Positions 23,478 to 35,773 are shown, numbered from the stretch's first letter. The stretch is DNA of 64,000 nt from Timema cristinae (GCA_039000515.1 JBCFYV010000024.1:38242035-38306034), one strand, 5' to 3'. Notes: generated by a model from the sequence alone, not told the origin. Program-made: numbers and translations.

Positions 23478-23780
23478 TGCGGAAAGATTAGTCAGTACTA
23501 ATCTAACCTTGCTTAGGTGACTCCCGAATGTAGGCTACTAGTCTTACATTCTTTCCGTGGAGGCTCTTTCCATGTCCCGATAAGGTGCGGGGATGATAAT
23601 GGTGAATATGATGGGGTGGAGGAAGTTAAGACCTTAATCTAACTTTACCTTTATTAAACACACTCAAAAGACAGTGGTATCTATTCCACTCTTGAGAAAA
23701 ATCCCCCAGTACCAGCCGGCAATTGAGCCCAGGACCTCTGGGTCATCAACCAGAAGATCTGACCAGGATATTGCGAGGTG
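23478..23780 (-). mobile_element. tRNA-derived SINE-like repeat, other family
   Basis: Read on the minus strand it starts with a tRNA-like head containing CTGGTTGATGACCC, AGAGGTCCTGGGCTCAATTG (B-box-like) and GCCGGCTGG. A GC-richer body follows with GCACCTTATCGGGACATGG and GTAGCCTACATTCGGGAG. It does not share the CCCGAACGGG tail. Single copy in this window; the identification as a SINE is inferred from the head alone. Confidence 0.45.
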
Positions 23781-24914
23781 AGTTAATATATTTATTTACC
23801 ACTAACAAACACTAACAAAAAATCATTAGTTGACTACCTTATCTTAATAATATGCCAACACAAGCGTCATCTTGGACGTTTAGTGATGGGTTTTTGCTAA
23901 ATATAGAACTCGGTAATAGTTTTTTGAGATCTCAACAACTTTTTTTTTATCATATTGGAAACCCCGTTTTAATATAATGCATATAATAACTTTCCCACGG
24001 AAATTATTTATATACTGGACGAGGTATTTAAACTAAAATATTCCGAAAAGAAAACATTAAACAAAATTATTTGTAAAAAATATTTTTGTATTTAGGGGTG
24101 AAACAGAACTGCACTAGTTAATTTTGATTTGGTGAACGTGTACATTGATATTTCAAGGTAAACTTTTTTTTCAAACTATAACTTATGGCTATTTTAACAG
24201 AATTTTACTCTACCCCCAAAAAAATGACTTGACTAGAGCTTTGTATCAATGAAACTAGCTCTTCAAGACATTTTAACTTGTATTTTCTCTAACAATCTTT
24301 ATTCAAGGACGTTTATTCCATTAAAAGTTTATCGATGTTAATTGAAATCATTCTGAACATATTTTAAAATACCTAATTTAAAAATAATGTTGCAATTAAC
24401 GTTATGAATAGTAACATAATGTAGGTATAATAAAAGTTTCTTGAATAAAACGTCTTTAAAAAAGTAAGAGTTAAAATATCCTCAAAAATTGATGTTAGAT
24501 AAAAAGTTTCAGACAAAAGTTAATTATTTTTGGTGTAGAATTAAATTCCGTTAACAAAACTGTAAGTTTTCATTAAAAAAAATATGGTTGGCCTTAAAAT
24601 AACCTTTATAACGTCCAACAAATCAAAAATAACTAGTTTTATTCTCTTTCCCTTTCAAACCAAACAACTTTTTAAAAAGCAATTTTTTCTAAAATTCTTG
24701 GAGATATAATTTTATTTGAAATGTCAACCAATTTTTTACTATTTTGGGAATCGTGTGATGATAGCTTGATATATGCATACATATTTTTATCTTTCATATA
24801 TTTACATCACTTACGAAGGTCAGTAAATATATGACTGGAAATAATAAATTTTCCAGTTGTTTTTCTATGATTCTGAAACATGATATTTACCTTAAATGAT
24901 GAAAAAATAATAAT
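23781..24914. other. AT-rich stretch, nothing recognised
   Basis: No coding frame or repeat could be supported between the SINE-like repeat and the LINE remnant. Confidence 0.35.
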
Positions 24915-25345
24915 TTTGAAAATAAGTCGTTTAGAAAAAGATATGGTACAAAAAGGGATAAATATATTGGGGATTGGAGGAGGTTACATAATGACGAGTT
25001 ACATAACCTGTACTGATCACAAGATGATGTTAGGTTAGTAAAATCTCGCAGATAGCGGTGGACAGGACATATAGCGTGAACGAGAGGATCTAGAACAGTG
25101 TTAAGGGAACTGACTGACAAACCCAATGGGAAGAGACTATTGGGATGACCTAGACGCAGATGGGAGGATAGCATTATAGTGGAACTGAAAGATATAGGGT
25201 GTAATGAGGTGGACTGGAGGGGACTAGCCAAAGATAGCGATAGGCTGTAATGAGGTGGACTGGATGGAACTAGCCTAAGTATAATAGGTGGCGTACTTTT
25301 GTAAGTGCAGCGATGAATTTTTGAGTTCCTAGTGCTACAGAGTAG
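24915..25345 (+). pseudogene. LINE ORF2 C-terminus remnant
   Basis: Plus-strand frames spell the conserved tail found after the reverse-transcriptase domain in many arthropod non-LTR retrotransposons: WRRLHNDELHNLY near 24976, RRxRWTGHIA near 25050, DKPNGKR near 25120, PRRRWED near 25150, GCNEVDW near 25200 and AAMNF.VP near 25307. Stops and frameshifts interrupt it. The GCNEVDW-coding segment is duplicated with a 46-bp spacing (25201 and 25247), which breaks the frame. The 168-codon minus-strand open frame at 24887-25393, the longest in the window, is the antisense of this remnant and not a gene. Confidence 0.85.
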
Positions 25346-25689
25346 TAGACTAGTATTTATGGGCCAACAAATTAAATAAATGGTGCGATGCACCGCACAG
25401 ACTTTCTACCACTTTTATCATAAAATATACATTTACTAAAAACTCATAAGATTTGTGATACTGAAGAATCAAATTCATTTAAAAAAACTTAACAATAAAG
25501 TATATATATTTTCTTATAGCTCAAAAGCTATAGGTTTTATAAAACATATAATTCAAATAAAACATTTGCATATTTTATAGTACTACAATTTTACAATGAT
25601 AAGCTATTTCATATCTCAAATAATTGTAGAGAAATTATGAAAGTTGCAAAATTTCCCATGTATAAACTACTCTCAAGTCATTTTTTATG

Positions 25690-26090
25690 ATAAATTAGAA
25701 TTTCCATCTTGTTTATAACGATAAAATATGTCCAGGCATAAAATATAATCAAAATCGTTAGTGAATTTTGAGAAATATCAATTTTTTTATTTTTTGCCTT
25801 TAGTAAGCTACCCTTAATTTTGAGGTTAGATATCCAATTCCCAAAAATTCTCGGGTATACCTTACGAAAACCCCAGACAAGTTTTAGCCCTATCGGTAAA
25901 ATAATTTCATCTCTAGCCCTAGGTACAAGTTGACGGACAGACGGACGGAATTGAGAAAACAATTTTTTTTTGTTTTGAGGGGGTCATGAGCGTCGACATT
26001 TATCAAAATCTCGAGTTCGATTTTCTGACGATCACAATACTTTCTCTCTGAGGTAATGAAATAAAGTAAACATCCAGACTAGCATCAAAT
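25690..26090. repeat. Dispersed repeat with GACGGACAGACGG core
   Basis: ACCCCAGACAAGTTTTAGCCC, then TATCGGTAAAATAATTTCATCT, then TTGACGGACAGACGGACGG is a pattern I associate with old interspersed repeats in invertebrate genomes. Class and exact edges are unknown. The 94-codon minus-strand frame here is incidental. Confidence 0.4.
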
Positions 26091-26143
26091 TATATACTGT
26101 GTTAAGTGTTCATCAACTTTTCTCTCTGAGGTTACATGTCCAT

Positions 26144-26420
26144 GTGACCTGGTGGTCTAGGGGTAAGGTGTCAGACTTCTGTGCTGGGGTCCGGGGTTCA
26201 ATCCTCGGTCACGGCACAAATTTATCTGATTTCCAAACCCTTCCTTCACCTCTGACAAGACATCTTGTGAATGTGAGGAATGCCAGGCCTCCACCGTGGT
26301 TCGGATTCCACGTTAAACTGTAGGTCCTTCATTTCATCTCACAATCACCCTACCATTACACATTAGCGTAAGTGCGTATAACTCGAACGGGTAGTAAGAC
26401 GCGGTGCTAATAATAATAAT
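26144..26420 (+). mobile_element. SINE family A, full length (reference copy)
   Basis: A complete 277-bp copy. The head is GTGACCTGGTGGTCTAGGGG with B box GGTTCAATCC. The body carries AAACCCTTCCTTCACCTC, GACAAGACATCTTGTGAATG and ACCGTGGTTCGGATTCCACG. The tail has one change (CTCGAACGGG) and a short AAT run. A perfect 10-bp duplication, ACATGTCCAT, lies at 26134-26143 and 26421-26430. Edges are exact, so this is a good reference for family A. Confidence 0.96.
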
Positions 26421-26430
26421 ACATGTCCAT

Positions 26431-29140
26431 TTAGATGACGTAATAATATGTCAACTGGAGTGCGCCTCTAGACATTCAAACCCAACTTGGTATGCCAATC
26501 CATTTACTAACTGAAATCAGATTTACTAGTAATAAAGTCTTATTTTTTTATTTAAATTCTGGATAACTTAAGAACTTGATAATTCTTAATAAATATCCTA
26601 GTTATTCTATGAACATTTAAGCTTATTATTTAATGCAGGAATAAAAATCCGTATAATATTATTACTATGAGTAAGAAACAAGAAAATGGAGTTACCGTCA
26701 TTTTAACAACTCGTGGCTGATATTTTGCAATGTCGTTTGCTACTTCAATGGGGAGTTCACTTTTTTTTTGTAAAAAAAAAAAATCTTTGCTATAGTAGAG
26801 CGACAATTTTGGGAAGCAGTTAAAAGAAGTAGTTTTATCTAAGAAATAAAAAAGAAAAGTCTTATTGAACGTAAAGTTGATGGAACAATCATGAAAAAGA
26901 ATGAGAGAAAATTTTGAGAGCTCTCGAATAAAATTAAGTATTTGCGTGTTAACCACAACGAAGTAAAATCCACTTTTATAAGTATGAACATATGCATGTA
27001 TTCCATTTATTCATACTTGATAGGAACGATTGTTAAAAAAGATAGAAATGATTGTTAAAAGAAGTTCTAAAATAACGGAGCATCGATCATATTATTTTCC
27101 ACCAATATATTCAAAACGTGAAATCCTTCCCAAAGATGAAATAAAATATATCTACAATTTTAATTTAGCCCTAACGTTTAATTTATTGGAATCACTAACG
27201 ATTATTTTATTTTATTAGATCCATACTAGCCATAAAGTTGAGCTTGAGGAATATATGTCAAACTCACCTAGAATGGGTAGCCGGGGACAACGACGAATCC
27301 TAGCCTGTTTTACTGAGGATGTTTATTCGCAAATAGTTCTACACGGTCTTTTCCCGAAAATATAGGTATTTTTCATCTAAGTTCTAACTTCCTCATACCT
27401 ATCCCATTAGTATATTTTAATTTAATAAAAATAGTTATAACTGCAATTAATACGCCGTGTAAAGGTAAAATATATGCTAAGCTGTAATAATTTTTTTGTA
27501 TTGGGAATTTCAGCACTAGAACGGAAATACTTGCCATTTTAGAATAAATACTTTTTTTAAAAAAAAGGAAATAAATAATTCTACTCATAATCCTTATTTA
27601 ATGAATAACTCAAAAATATACTCATTAGACAACTTCGAGAATAAAAGATAATTTTCTCAAATTTAGAGTCTTACAACTATTTAAATTACCACTACTAACA
27701 AATCAGAGACGATGAGATTACTCACAACCATTACTTATAAACACTAGCTTGCTAATATAGTTTAGAAGAAAGTCCATAGTGTATGATGTAAAACCTTTAC
27801 TATTTTAATTGGAAAGTTTAAACTATCATTGGTCTTATTCAAAACGAGTCTCACACTATGTGAGTAAATGTAATACTCAGACTCCCATTCAACAATTGTT
27901 ATTTTTCTTATATTTTATATTAATCTCTGCTCTGGTAGACATATTTATTTGTACCCAAACATTTAGAGCACAATTAGATAATATATAAAAAAATTGCCGT
28001 CTATATATTTTACAATTTAAAAAAATGTTTGGTGGTTTCATTTTGGATAGCTTATGTGTGTCAAGTTTTTTTAGTAATAATTTGGTCAAGGTTTAACTCT
28101 TAATAACTTTTAATTTTTAATAAAAACATGTATATTTGGTGTAAGCGTTTAAATAAATTATTTATTTTGCAACAACTGTAATCCTAATTAGTTTAGTGGT
28201 GAAAGCACTAAAATAAATTATTGAAGCTCAAAAATATATATTAAATGGGTTTATGTCAATTAAAATAATTTAAAGGCATTTAACATCTATTCATTTTAAG
28301 AATGTTTTAACTATTTTCAATTTCCATAAAATTAAATCTAATATATAGCTAAGTGCCTAAGAGATCTTACTTTAAAAATAAATATCGTATTCTTTATGAT
28401 GACCTTTTGACCTCCACCTCGACATAATGCGGGTAAAGGTAAAAGCTATTGACCTCGAATTAAAACGTGTTCAAGATGGCACACTACGGTGTCATAAAGT
28501 TGGTGTCTCTTACGAGTCCCAATACTTTGTGAGCCTAGAGATAAGACACGTATCGGTATGGTTTTATGATATTCCTTTTTCGTGACGATCACTTTTTGCC
28601 AAAACTAAGCCTTGAGTAGAATATTACAATGCTGCCTTGAATCATTTTTACCATAAAAAAAAGTTTAATCTAGAAACAACTTCCAGTGAAGATAATTAGG
28701 AAAAAAAAACAGATGTAAAACCCTCACTTTACTAGTTATCAGTTATATAATTTAAATAAATAGATATTTTCCTTCACGATTAAATTATTTTAAAGCGGTT
28801 AATACATGTTTAAGTCACACCATTAGTTTACCGGTAAGTTTCTTTAATCTATTTTACAGATTATTTCTTAGCCCTAACAGTAAACTACTCATGGTAAGTC
28901 TATACCAGGCGTCAGCACACTTTTAAGCATTAATAGCTATTTTACAAAATATATTTTACTCTGAGTGATCCAAGAAAAATGTTGATTTTTATAATTGAAT
29001 TTTCACATTTTGTTAATCTATTTATTAGCAACAACTTGAGAATATATTTTTTTAATGTAAAAAACAAAACATGAATTATAATATTATCATTCTTCAGATT
29101 TAAATATTTGAGCCTAAAATTTTGAGGCATGAGACAAATT
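26431..29140. other. AT-rich stretch, no gene seen
   Basis: Open frames of 62 to 108 codons on both strands have low-complexity lysine, asparagine, isoleucine or phenylalanine content. A faint B/C SINE body resemblance (TCTAAGTTCTAACTTCCTCATACC) lies at about 27376. Nothing firmer is visible. Confidence 0.35.
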
Positions 29141-29153
29141 GGGCTTATTGTTA

Positions 29154-29432
29154 TTATTATTAGCACCGCGTCTTACTACCCATTCGGGTTATACGCACTT
29201 ACGCTAATGTGTAATGGTAGGGTGAGTGTGAGGTGAAATGAAGGACCTACAGTTTAACGTGGAATCCGAACCACGGTGGAGGCCTGGCATTCCCCACATT
29301 CACAAGATGTCTTGTCAGAGGTGAAGGAAGGATTTGGTAATCAGATAAATCTTTGCCAGGACCGAGGATTGAACCCCGGTCGCCAGCACAGAAGTCCGAC
29401 ACCTTACCACTAGACCACCAGGTCACCCATGG
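29154..29432 (-). mobile_element. SINE family A, full length
   Basis: A complete minus-strand copy whose head ends at GGGTGACCTGGTGGTCTAG in its own sense. A perfect 13-bp duplication, GGGCTTATTGTTA, lies at 29141-29153 and 29433-29445. The (ATT) side overlaps the duplication slightly, so that edge is uncertain by a few bases. Confidence 0.95.
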
Positions 29433-29445
29433 GGGCTTATTGTTA

Positions 29446-31506
29446 AAATCTTATTTATGAAGATTGTAATGGAATAATAAATTGAGGAATGATATATATA
29501 ACAAATAAGTTTAACTGAAAATAATACTCCACAATGATCCTGTTATTTTTCAAACATAAAATATAAAAAATTACAAAATATAAGGTGGGTGTCTAAAATC
29601 CGTCAAAAGGATGCCGTGACGCCCGCGAGAACCACGTTGCTGACCACTGGTATATCTTATATTCATAAATTTGAGTTTGTAATAATATGTTACAAGAAAA
29701 TTTTTATTGTAATATAGTTATAGAATATATAACAGAAACTAGCACAGCATATTTTTAATATTTGTTTCCTCACTTCTTCTGGAGCGAAAGATTTCAAATG
29801 AATATGTGAGGCTCTTGAAATTTTTAATCCGAATGGTTTTGAGATATAATCATGAATTAGTTTGGTATTATGTTTCACCAGCAATACAAACACATTTTCT
29901 GTGTGTATGCTTTGTGTATGACTAAGATTGTATCAACATCTGTCACTGTCAATTTTATTGATATATTTAAATATTTATTATGGACCTTAAATAAAGCAAA
30001 GAATTTAATATTCTACGTGGAGTAGACTAAATAAGATTCAAACACTGTTCGTTGAAGACACGTTTAATTTTTAATGTTGTATGACAAACGGTTTGATTAA
30101 GTATATAGATTTTCACAATCTTTCGTAAATACAGTGTTAATAACCGGCAACGTTGGTCTTAAACTGATTTGATTCCTATACGCGTGTGCTGAGATTTAAT
30201 TTGAACACAGTTAATTTGACCATTCTATAACTATGTGAATATAGATTAGTTTGCCCTATTAAAGCTTTCTGATTTTTATCTCTTTAGTTATAGTTGCTAA
30301 TAGTATATGTATTGAAACTATAGATGCTAAACATCATAATGACAAATAAACTTAGGATTTTTTTATTATTATTTTTTATTTGGAGTATCTATGTTAATCT
30401 AACGAAAATCAGATATATTTGCTTTATTCTGGTGAAATAAAATATTTACTAAGTTTATATTTTGTAAGCTAATTAAAAGCTGAAATGCTAAACGCAACCT
30501 TATAAAATAAAACTTGAGTTAAAATTTGTTTTATGTAACATTTCTTTAAAATATATCGGAAGCAATTATGAGTAATAATAGAATGTATAAAGGAAAATAT
30601 TTAATAATTATGAATATTAGAGATGAAGTTATAGAGAAAATTTGTTTTAACTTCAAAATAGTTCAACATTTCAATCCAGGCGATCTTATTTCTGCAGATT
30701 TTATTCCGGTGTGCAAATAATTTCACCTTTAACCAAATTCTAATTTATTTATCGTAGCCATAAGTTAAATCCTCGTTTTGATAAAATCAAATCAGGTCAT
30801 GTAAAACAGTATGGTATATTTGATCAAAACCAAAGCTATTACATAACTGGTGAATATTTTATCCTCAAAATGGTGTTTCCAATCAGTAAGTTATTAGTTT
30901 AATTTCAGTATCACAATTTATTTTTTATTTCTGATATCTTTTAAAACACTTACTTCCATTTTTATTTATAAATGTAGGGGGTCAAAAAACATACGATGAA
31001 AACAATTAACAAATAAATGCCCCTTATTAAGTAATAGGTTATTAAAATTGTGTAGTATTCCTATGGTTGTTTTAATGCAAAATTTATCTTCAATCCATCA
31101 ATGAGTTTGTGTGGTATACCGTGAGAGTAAATAAAGTCCATACAATGCATCGCTTAGGTTATAACTCTACAATATACGATTGTTTATCTATCAACCATAA
31201 TCCAAACACATCTCAAACAATTATTTCCATGTTTGAAACTAAACTTATGCTAAAATATTTTGTTGAAATTATAATTTTAATGTGTGTTTGAGGGACAATA
31301 TTATTGCTAACTATTATAAATTCAATGCATCAAGTTTAAATAGAATTAACTGCGACCTCTTCTTAGTTTGTTATCAATCAAGATAACATCAAATAAATAA
31401 TTAGGAGCAGATTTGGTTGAATCTTGCCCAAAAGCATATTAAATGATTATTTTTTAAAACTAAATTTTGCGTTGTAATTTTAGAGTGTATGATTTACATC
31501 ACATTT
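29446..31506. other. AT-rich stretch, no gene seen
   Basis: No supported gene or repeat. GTGACGCCCGCGAGAACCACG near 29617 is a short GC-richer island whose origin I cannot identify. Confidence 0.35.
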
Positions 31507-31835
31507 TATAACTGAACCCGTGGTGTAAAGATGAATGCACCTAGCTACGAGCCTAGTAGTCCCGGATTCGATTCCTGGTTTGTACCATGATTATTTGTAC
31601 CAAGGGAAAATACCGTATCAGTTACAAGGGTTTGGTTGATTAGGCTTAAGCTAGGATTAGGTGTTTCCTCTTGTTACACAATCTCATACTCACTAACACC
31701 ATCACCTCATCTAATCATGGGATGGAAAATTTATCCACGACATCTCCTGGACAAAAGTACATTACTACTGGCTATACTTTCCACAAACTGGCCTAAGAGT
31801 GATGTAGGCCAGTGCGCCATATATTACATCTCATT
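31507..31835 (+). mobile_element. tRNA-derived SINE-like repeat (family E)
   Basis: The head is CCCGTGGTGTAAAGATGAATG followed by CGAGCCTAGTAGTCCCGGATTCGATTCCTGG, where GGATTCGATTCC fits a B box. The body reads through TGTACCAAGGGAAAATACC and ACTGGCCTAAGAGTGATGTAGGCCAG, which contains a GGCC..GGCC inverted pair. The CCCGAACGGG tail is absent. The 78-codon open frame at 31636-31872 lies inside and is not thought to be real. Confidence 0.5.
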
Positions 31836-32828
31836 CAAAATTATTGGTGTGACTAAGGTATTTTGTAACTAATCAATAATTACCTTTATTAAATCGTTAC
31901 CTTTACTTTAATATCCAGGAGAAAGTATTAAAACGTAGTTTTCACGAAATATAAATTAGAGATTAATACTGAGGATATGGAAAAATCATTTAAACAATTT
32001 AAATTTTACTCTTAATAAATCAGATGAGAAAATTCCTATTAAAAAATTTTCAGTAAGATCCTTTAATAAGAATTTTTTTTTGTGGACATAATATACAGCT
32101 AACATTATCTTGCTTATGAATTCATTAAAGTATATACTCAAGCTTTCAGACAAGTTTATTTAAATGAAAATTGGAATTAAAAGTTGAATAGTGTCACGAG
32201 TTTAGTCACGTTTGTCAGACAAAGAAGTGTCATTTTAATTCAAGCTAATCTGTGTGAAGGTGCTTCATTCGTGTAGACATGCGCTTGGCCATGCAGCTTT
32301 GTAAAGCCGTCAGGGGAGATTTGAACCAGCAGTGACGTCAGAAAAACCACCAACAACTCACCAGTCTTTAATCTAGAGATTAAACGTAATTTATATATAA
32401 AAGGTGCATTTAAAGCAAAATTAACATCTAAATTCTTTCTTAACTATATTTAACCGAAATAGATAAATAGTTAATGATATTTTAAGGAATTTAATCACTT
32501 TGCACGTATTTGAAAACTAAATAGAAGAGTATAATCTTTGAAGCTACACCCAATACTCAGCAGACATAAAATTAATCTCCAATTGAAAATAATGTTTGCT
32601 CTATCGTTTAGTTTAGTTAACCAAATCTATTAAATCACAACACCTCAATAATTCATTTGAAGAAGTAACTAACAAGTCAGGCTCTTATTCCACTAAGTAA
32701 AAACTGACGGATAGGGGTACATTTACTCTAGATAATATATCGTACATTCTTATACAATTTGTATAGCGTAGGAATAGCCTCAGTAATGATAAAACGTAGA
32801 TCACAGAAAAAACTCGATCCTGTGTTAA

Positions 32829-32867
<39 letters not shown>
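31836..32867. other. AT-rich stretch ending in a TA run
   Basis: No gene is supported. A TA microsatellite at 32833-32867 abuts the next foldback element. Confidence 0.5.
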
Positions 32868-32870
<3 letters not shown>

Positions 32871-32985
32871 ATGATTGGGAATATTTTTTTTCACCAGGTT
32901 CCATCAGAATTATTTGTATATTGTATCAATAAGGCTTATAGTGTATCAGCTAAAGAATTTTGTAAGGGAGTTATTCAGATATATA

Positions 32986-33018
<33 letters not shown>

Positions 33019-33208
33019 TCAGAAAAAAAAATATATATATATTTCAGAATATATATGTATATTTCAGAAAAAAAAAAATATATATATATATATTCTGAAA
33101 TATCTCCCTATACAAACATTCTTCAGCTGATACAAAATACCTTATTGATACAAAATACAAATAATTCTGATGAAACCTGGTGAAAAAAAATATATTCCCA
33201 CTCATAGA
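32868..33208. mobile_element. Foldback element with ~110-bp arms and TA core
   Basis: The left arm from TCTATGATTGGGAATA (32868) matches the inverse of the right arm ending at 33208 (TCTATGAGTGGGAATA on the minus strand). Shared stretches include TTTTTTCACCAGGTT, CATCAGAATTATTTGTAT and TTGTATCAATAAGG, then TGTATCAGCT.AAGAAT. The centre is a mass of TA and TATTCAGAAA repeats (about 32985-33100). The 102-codon open frame across it is repeat-derived. No transposase is present; the target duplication is masked by the adjacent TA run. Confidence 0.8.
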
Positions 33209-33443
33209 AATAAATGCCCGCCTTGAAAAACTGTTTCAATATGAAACTTTAAATTTTTTTTATTTTATAACCTTTATATTATTTATTCATAATACAGTGC
33301 AGATAATATAATTAATAGGTCAGTTATGTATCCAACACTAAAGTCAGTTTTGCTATTTTTACTTTAAATTTTATTATGGATATCTCAACATAAACAAGCT
33401 TTCCGTATCTCTTATTCATTTTATTCTTTCGACTCAAGAGCTT

Positions 33444-33550
33444 CCAATCGCGCCTTTTATTTCTTGTCGATACTGTACCGCCCAACGTCCATGTATATGG
33501 AGATAGTCTAAATACTCGATATTGTTGATCAGTCATTCTGACCTCATGAC
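33444..33550 (-). CDS. Weak exon candidate, unknown protein
   Basis: On the minus strand TTCCCTTTTCCTCTAG|GTCATGAGG resembles a 3' splice site, with the exon starting at 33550. The open frame behind it (within 33324-33602) reads GHEVRMTDQQYRVF and then TWTLGGTVSTRNKRRDW, which is less low-complexity than most frames here. I do not recognise it. No matching 5' splice site is evident, and a decayed repeat would look the same. Confidence 0.12.
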
Positions 33551-33850
33551 CTAGAGGAAAAGGGAAGAGTGGTTTAGTTAGACTTAATACTTTGCGTGTC
33601 ATTTGAGAATCAGCAATGGATATAAGGCGCAGAAGAACATTCCCGTTTTTGTTTATCGCTTTTCCATCTCCCTTTTCTTTTCCTGCTCACGCCATCATTT
33701 ACAACCAAGCCCCTTAACCATATTTCGTATAGGGAAATTTATAATGTATTTAAAATAATTTTGTGATTGATCTATAATTGATACATAATCTATTTAAAAT
33801 TAAAACACCTTTAACTCTTTATTTTGATAGCTTTTTTTTATATAAACAAG

Positions 33851-34133
33851 GTGACCTGGCGGTCTAGGGGTAAGATGTCAGACTTCTGTGCTGGCGGCCG
33901 GGGTTCAATCCTCGGTCCCGGCACAGATTTATCTGATTCCAAACCCTTCCTTCACCTCTGACAAGACATCTTGTGAATGTGGGGAATGCCAGGCCTCCAC
34001 CGTGGTTCGGATTCCACGTTAAACTGTAGGTCCTCCATTTCATCTCACAATCACCCTACCATTACACATTAGCGTAAGTGCGTATATCCCGAACGGGTAG
34101 TAAGACGCGGTGCTAATAATAATAATAATAATA
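33851..34133 (+). mobile_element. SINE family A, full length
   Basis: A complete copy: head GTGACCTGGCGGTCTAGGGG, B box GGTTCAATCC, acceptor-side CGGTCCCGGCACA, full body and tail with one change (TATCCCGAACGGG). A perfect 12-bp duplication, TATATAAACAAG, lies at 33839-33850 and 34134-34145. Confidence 0.96.
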
Positions 34134-34210
34134 TATATAAACAAGTCATGGTTATATATGAATGTATATAATTAGATGTTTTAATAGCCTGTTTTATAGG
34201 CCTATATAAG

Positions 34211-34691
34211 ACTAGATAGCTTTTGCCCGCGGCTTTGCTCGCGTGGAAGTTGATTATATACAAATACAAAAATATACATATGTATTTACAGATTAATTTA
34301 AAATATTACGTTACGTTATGACCATAACTTGACCTCAGATCAAAAATAATGCAAGTCCGATACAAATTTCACCCCCTTTTTCATCCCTTATTAAATAAAA
34401 TTTCCAAAATTCCTGAAACACGTATTTATTTTTTTACGTCAATAACCGAAATACAAAATTTTGTTTATGTAACTTTCAAAATGACGGACTTTCATACATA
34501 TTATCATACATATTATCATCCCCTATTTTGACCCTTTGGGGTGGAATTTTCTAAAATCCTTTCTTAGTGGGTGCCTACATAACAAAATGAATATACAGTC
34601 CGAATTTCATGCTTGTAGCCTTGATAGTTTGGCTCGGCGATGTTGAATCAGGTCAGTCAGTCAGTCGTCAGGACATGTTATTTTATAAGTA
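34211..34691 (+). repeat. Arthropod-type dispersed repeat (GCCCGCGGC head)
   Basis: The repeat opens with AGCTTTTGCCCGCGGCTTTG and ends with TTATTTTATAAGTATAGAT. Inner landmarks are CCTTTGGGGTGGAATTTT, GTCCGAATTTCATGCTTGTAG and a GTCAGTCAGTCAGTCG run. From general knowledge this head and tail combination is common in insect and other arthropod genomes. I do not assign a class. Related copies are at 51645-51950 (minus) and 57061-57755. Confidence 0.65.
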
Positions 34692-35251
34692 TAGATGGGC
34701 GCAGAGCTTGAGAATGGTCAATGGATGGATTTTTTGCTCAATCCTAGGATTGGACCTTTTAAAATGACAAAAGCCCAAGTTCCTTTCAATTTTGGTCTTT
34801 GGCCGTCTTCGAATTGCCAAACCTAGGATCGTTTCAGTTACTAAACGACCAAAGCTTTAAATAACATTTTAGTTCGTTCTCCGACCATACTGAGCAGGTT
34901 GAAAATTCACATTTTGAGAAACCCCATGATTTCAAGAGGGTAAATGGATCTCATTGATATGCACACAAAACCGGAGAGATATTACAAATGTATTTTATAT
35001 TTTCAAGACCACCTGACAGCTTAGGTTAGGCTTAAAAAAACCTAATTTAACTTTACCTTACCTAGCCACCGTATTTTCATATTTGCCCATTTAGTAACTG
35101 TACAATCCTACGCGTGGCTGTTTGGAGATGGCCAAAACCTGAAATTGAATAGAACTTCGGTGCTTTGTCATTTTAAAACGTCCAATCCCAGGATTTAGCA
35201 CCCAAAAAAATCCTTCCATTGGCCGTTTACGGCCTTTGCGTCCAACATCTA
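34692..35251. mobile_element. Large foldback element, ~200-bp arms
   Basis: The element starts TAGATGGGCGCAGAG and ends as its inverse, TAGATGTTGGACGCAAAGG on the minus strand. Arm pairs include AATGGATGGATTTTTT with AATGGAAGGATTTTTTT, CAATCCTAGGATTGGAC with AAATCCTGGGATTGGAC, TTTTAAAATGACAAA in both, and AGTTACTAAA in both. The centre (about 34900-35050) is unique. It immediately follows the previous repeat, so insertion at that repeat's TATAGAT end is likely. No transposase frame is seen. Confidence 0.8.
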
Positions 35252-35274
35252 TCTACAAAGGAAATTAAAAAATG

Positions 35275-35327
35275 CAATATATATTCATATATATATATAT
35301 ATATTCATATATATATATATATATATT
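35275..35327. repeat. TA / TATTCATA microsatellite
   Basis: Two TA runs separated by TATTCATA. Confidence 0.9.
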
Positions 35328-35606
35328 ACTGAGATTATAAGCAATAATATATTAATATATACGGTCAAATATGTAGCGATAAACATATCAATTTTTGAAT
35401 TATAAGTTTTTAAATCACTGACGTATCCAGTGATTTACTGATTATCATTCTGGGGTTTATATTATTTATCTTCCTTCATTTATACTTTATATTGTTCTAG
35501 TTTTACATATCCATATCATGAATAAAAATAAATACATAAAGAAGATTGTAATCAGTATTTCCTAGTGTTTTTGTAAAATAAAAATATAAATAATTAAATA
35601 TAGTTA

Positions 35607-35762
35607 TTATTATTATTATTATTATTAGCACCGCGTCTTACTACCCGTTCGGGTTATACGCACTAACGCTAATGTGTAATGGTAGGGTGATTGTGGGATG
35701 AAATGAAGGACCTACAGTTTAACGTGGAATCCGAACCACGGTGGAGGCCTGGCATTCCCCAA
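35607..35762 (-). mobile_element. SINE family A, 5'-truncated
   Basis: A minus-strand copy with only the 3' half: AAT tail, shared tail, and body up to GGGGAATGCC. An 11-bp duplication, AAATATAGTTA, lies at 35596-35606 and 35763-35773. This is another insertion truncated at the time of integration. Confidence 0.93.
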
Positions 35763-35773
35763 AAATATAGTTA

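Noticed and set aside
24887..25393. Longest open frame in the window, 168 codons on the minus strand
   Set aside because: It is antisense to a LINE C-terminal remnant whose plus-strand motifs are clear. Its serine/leucine richness comes from that overlap.
26145..26220. Possible functional tRNA gene
   Set aside because: A and B boxes are present, but the anticodon arm does not form a proper 7-base loop and the sequence is the head of a SINE with a target duplication.
28400..28413. Direct repeat of TGACCT with 2-bp spacing, like a nuclear-receptor DR2 site
   Set aside because: A single short motif is expected by chance in 64 kb and nothing nearby suggests a promoter.
32875..33183. 102-codon plus-strand open frame
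   Set aside because: It runs through the foldback arm and the TA core, so its residues are dictated by repeats.
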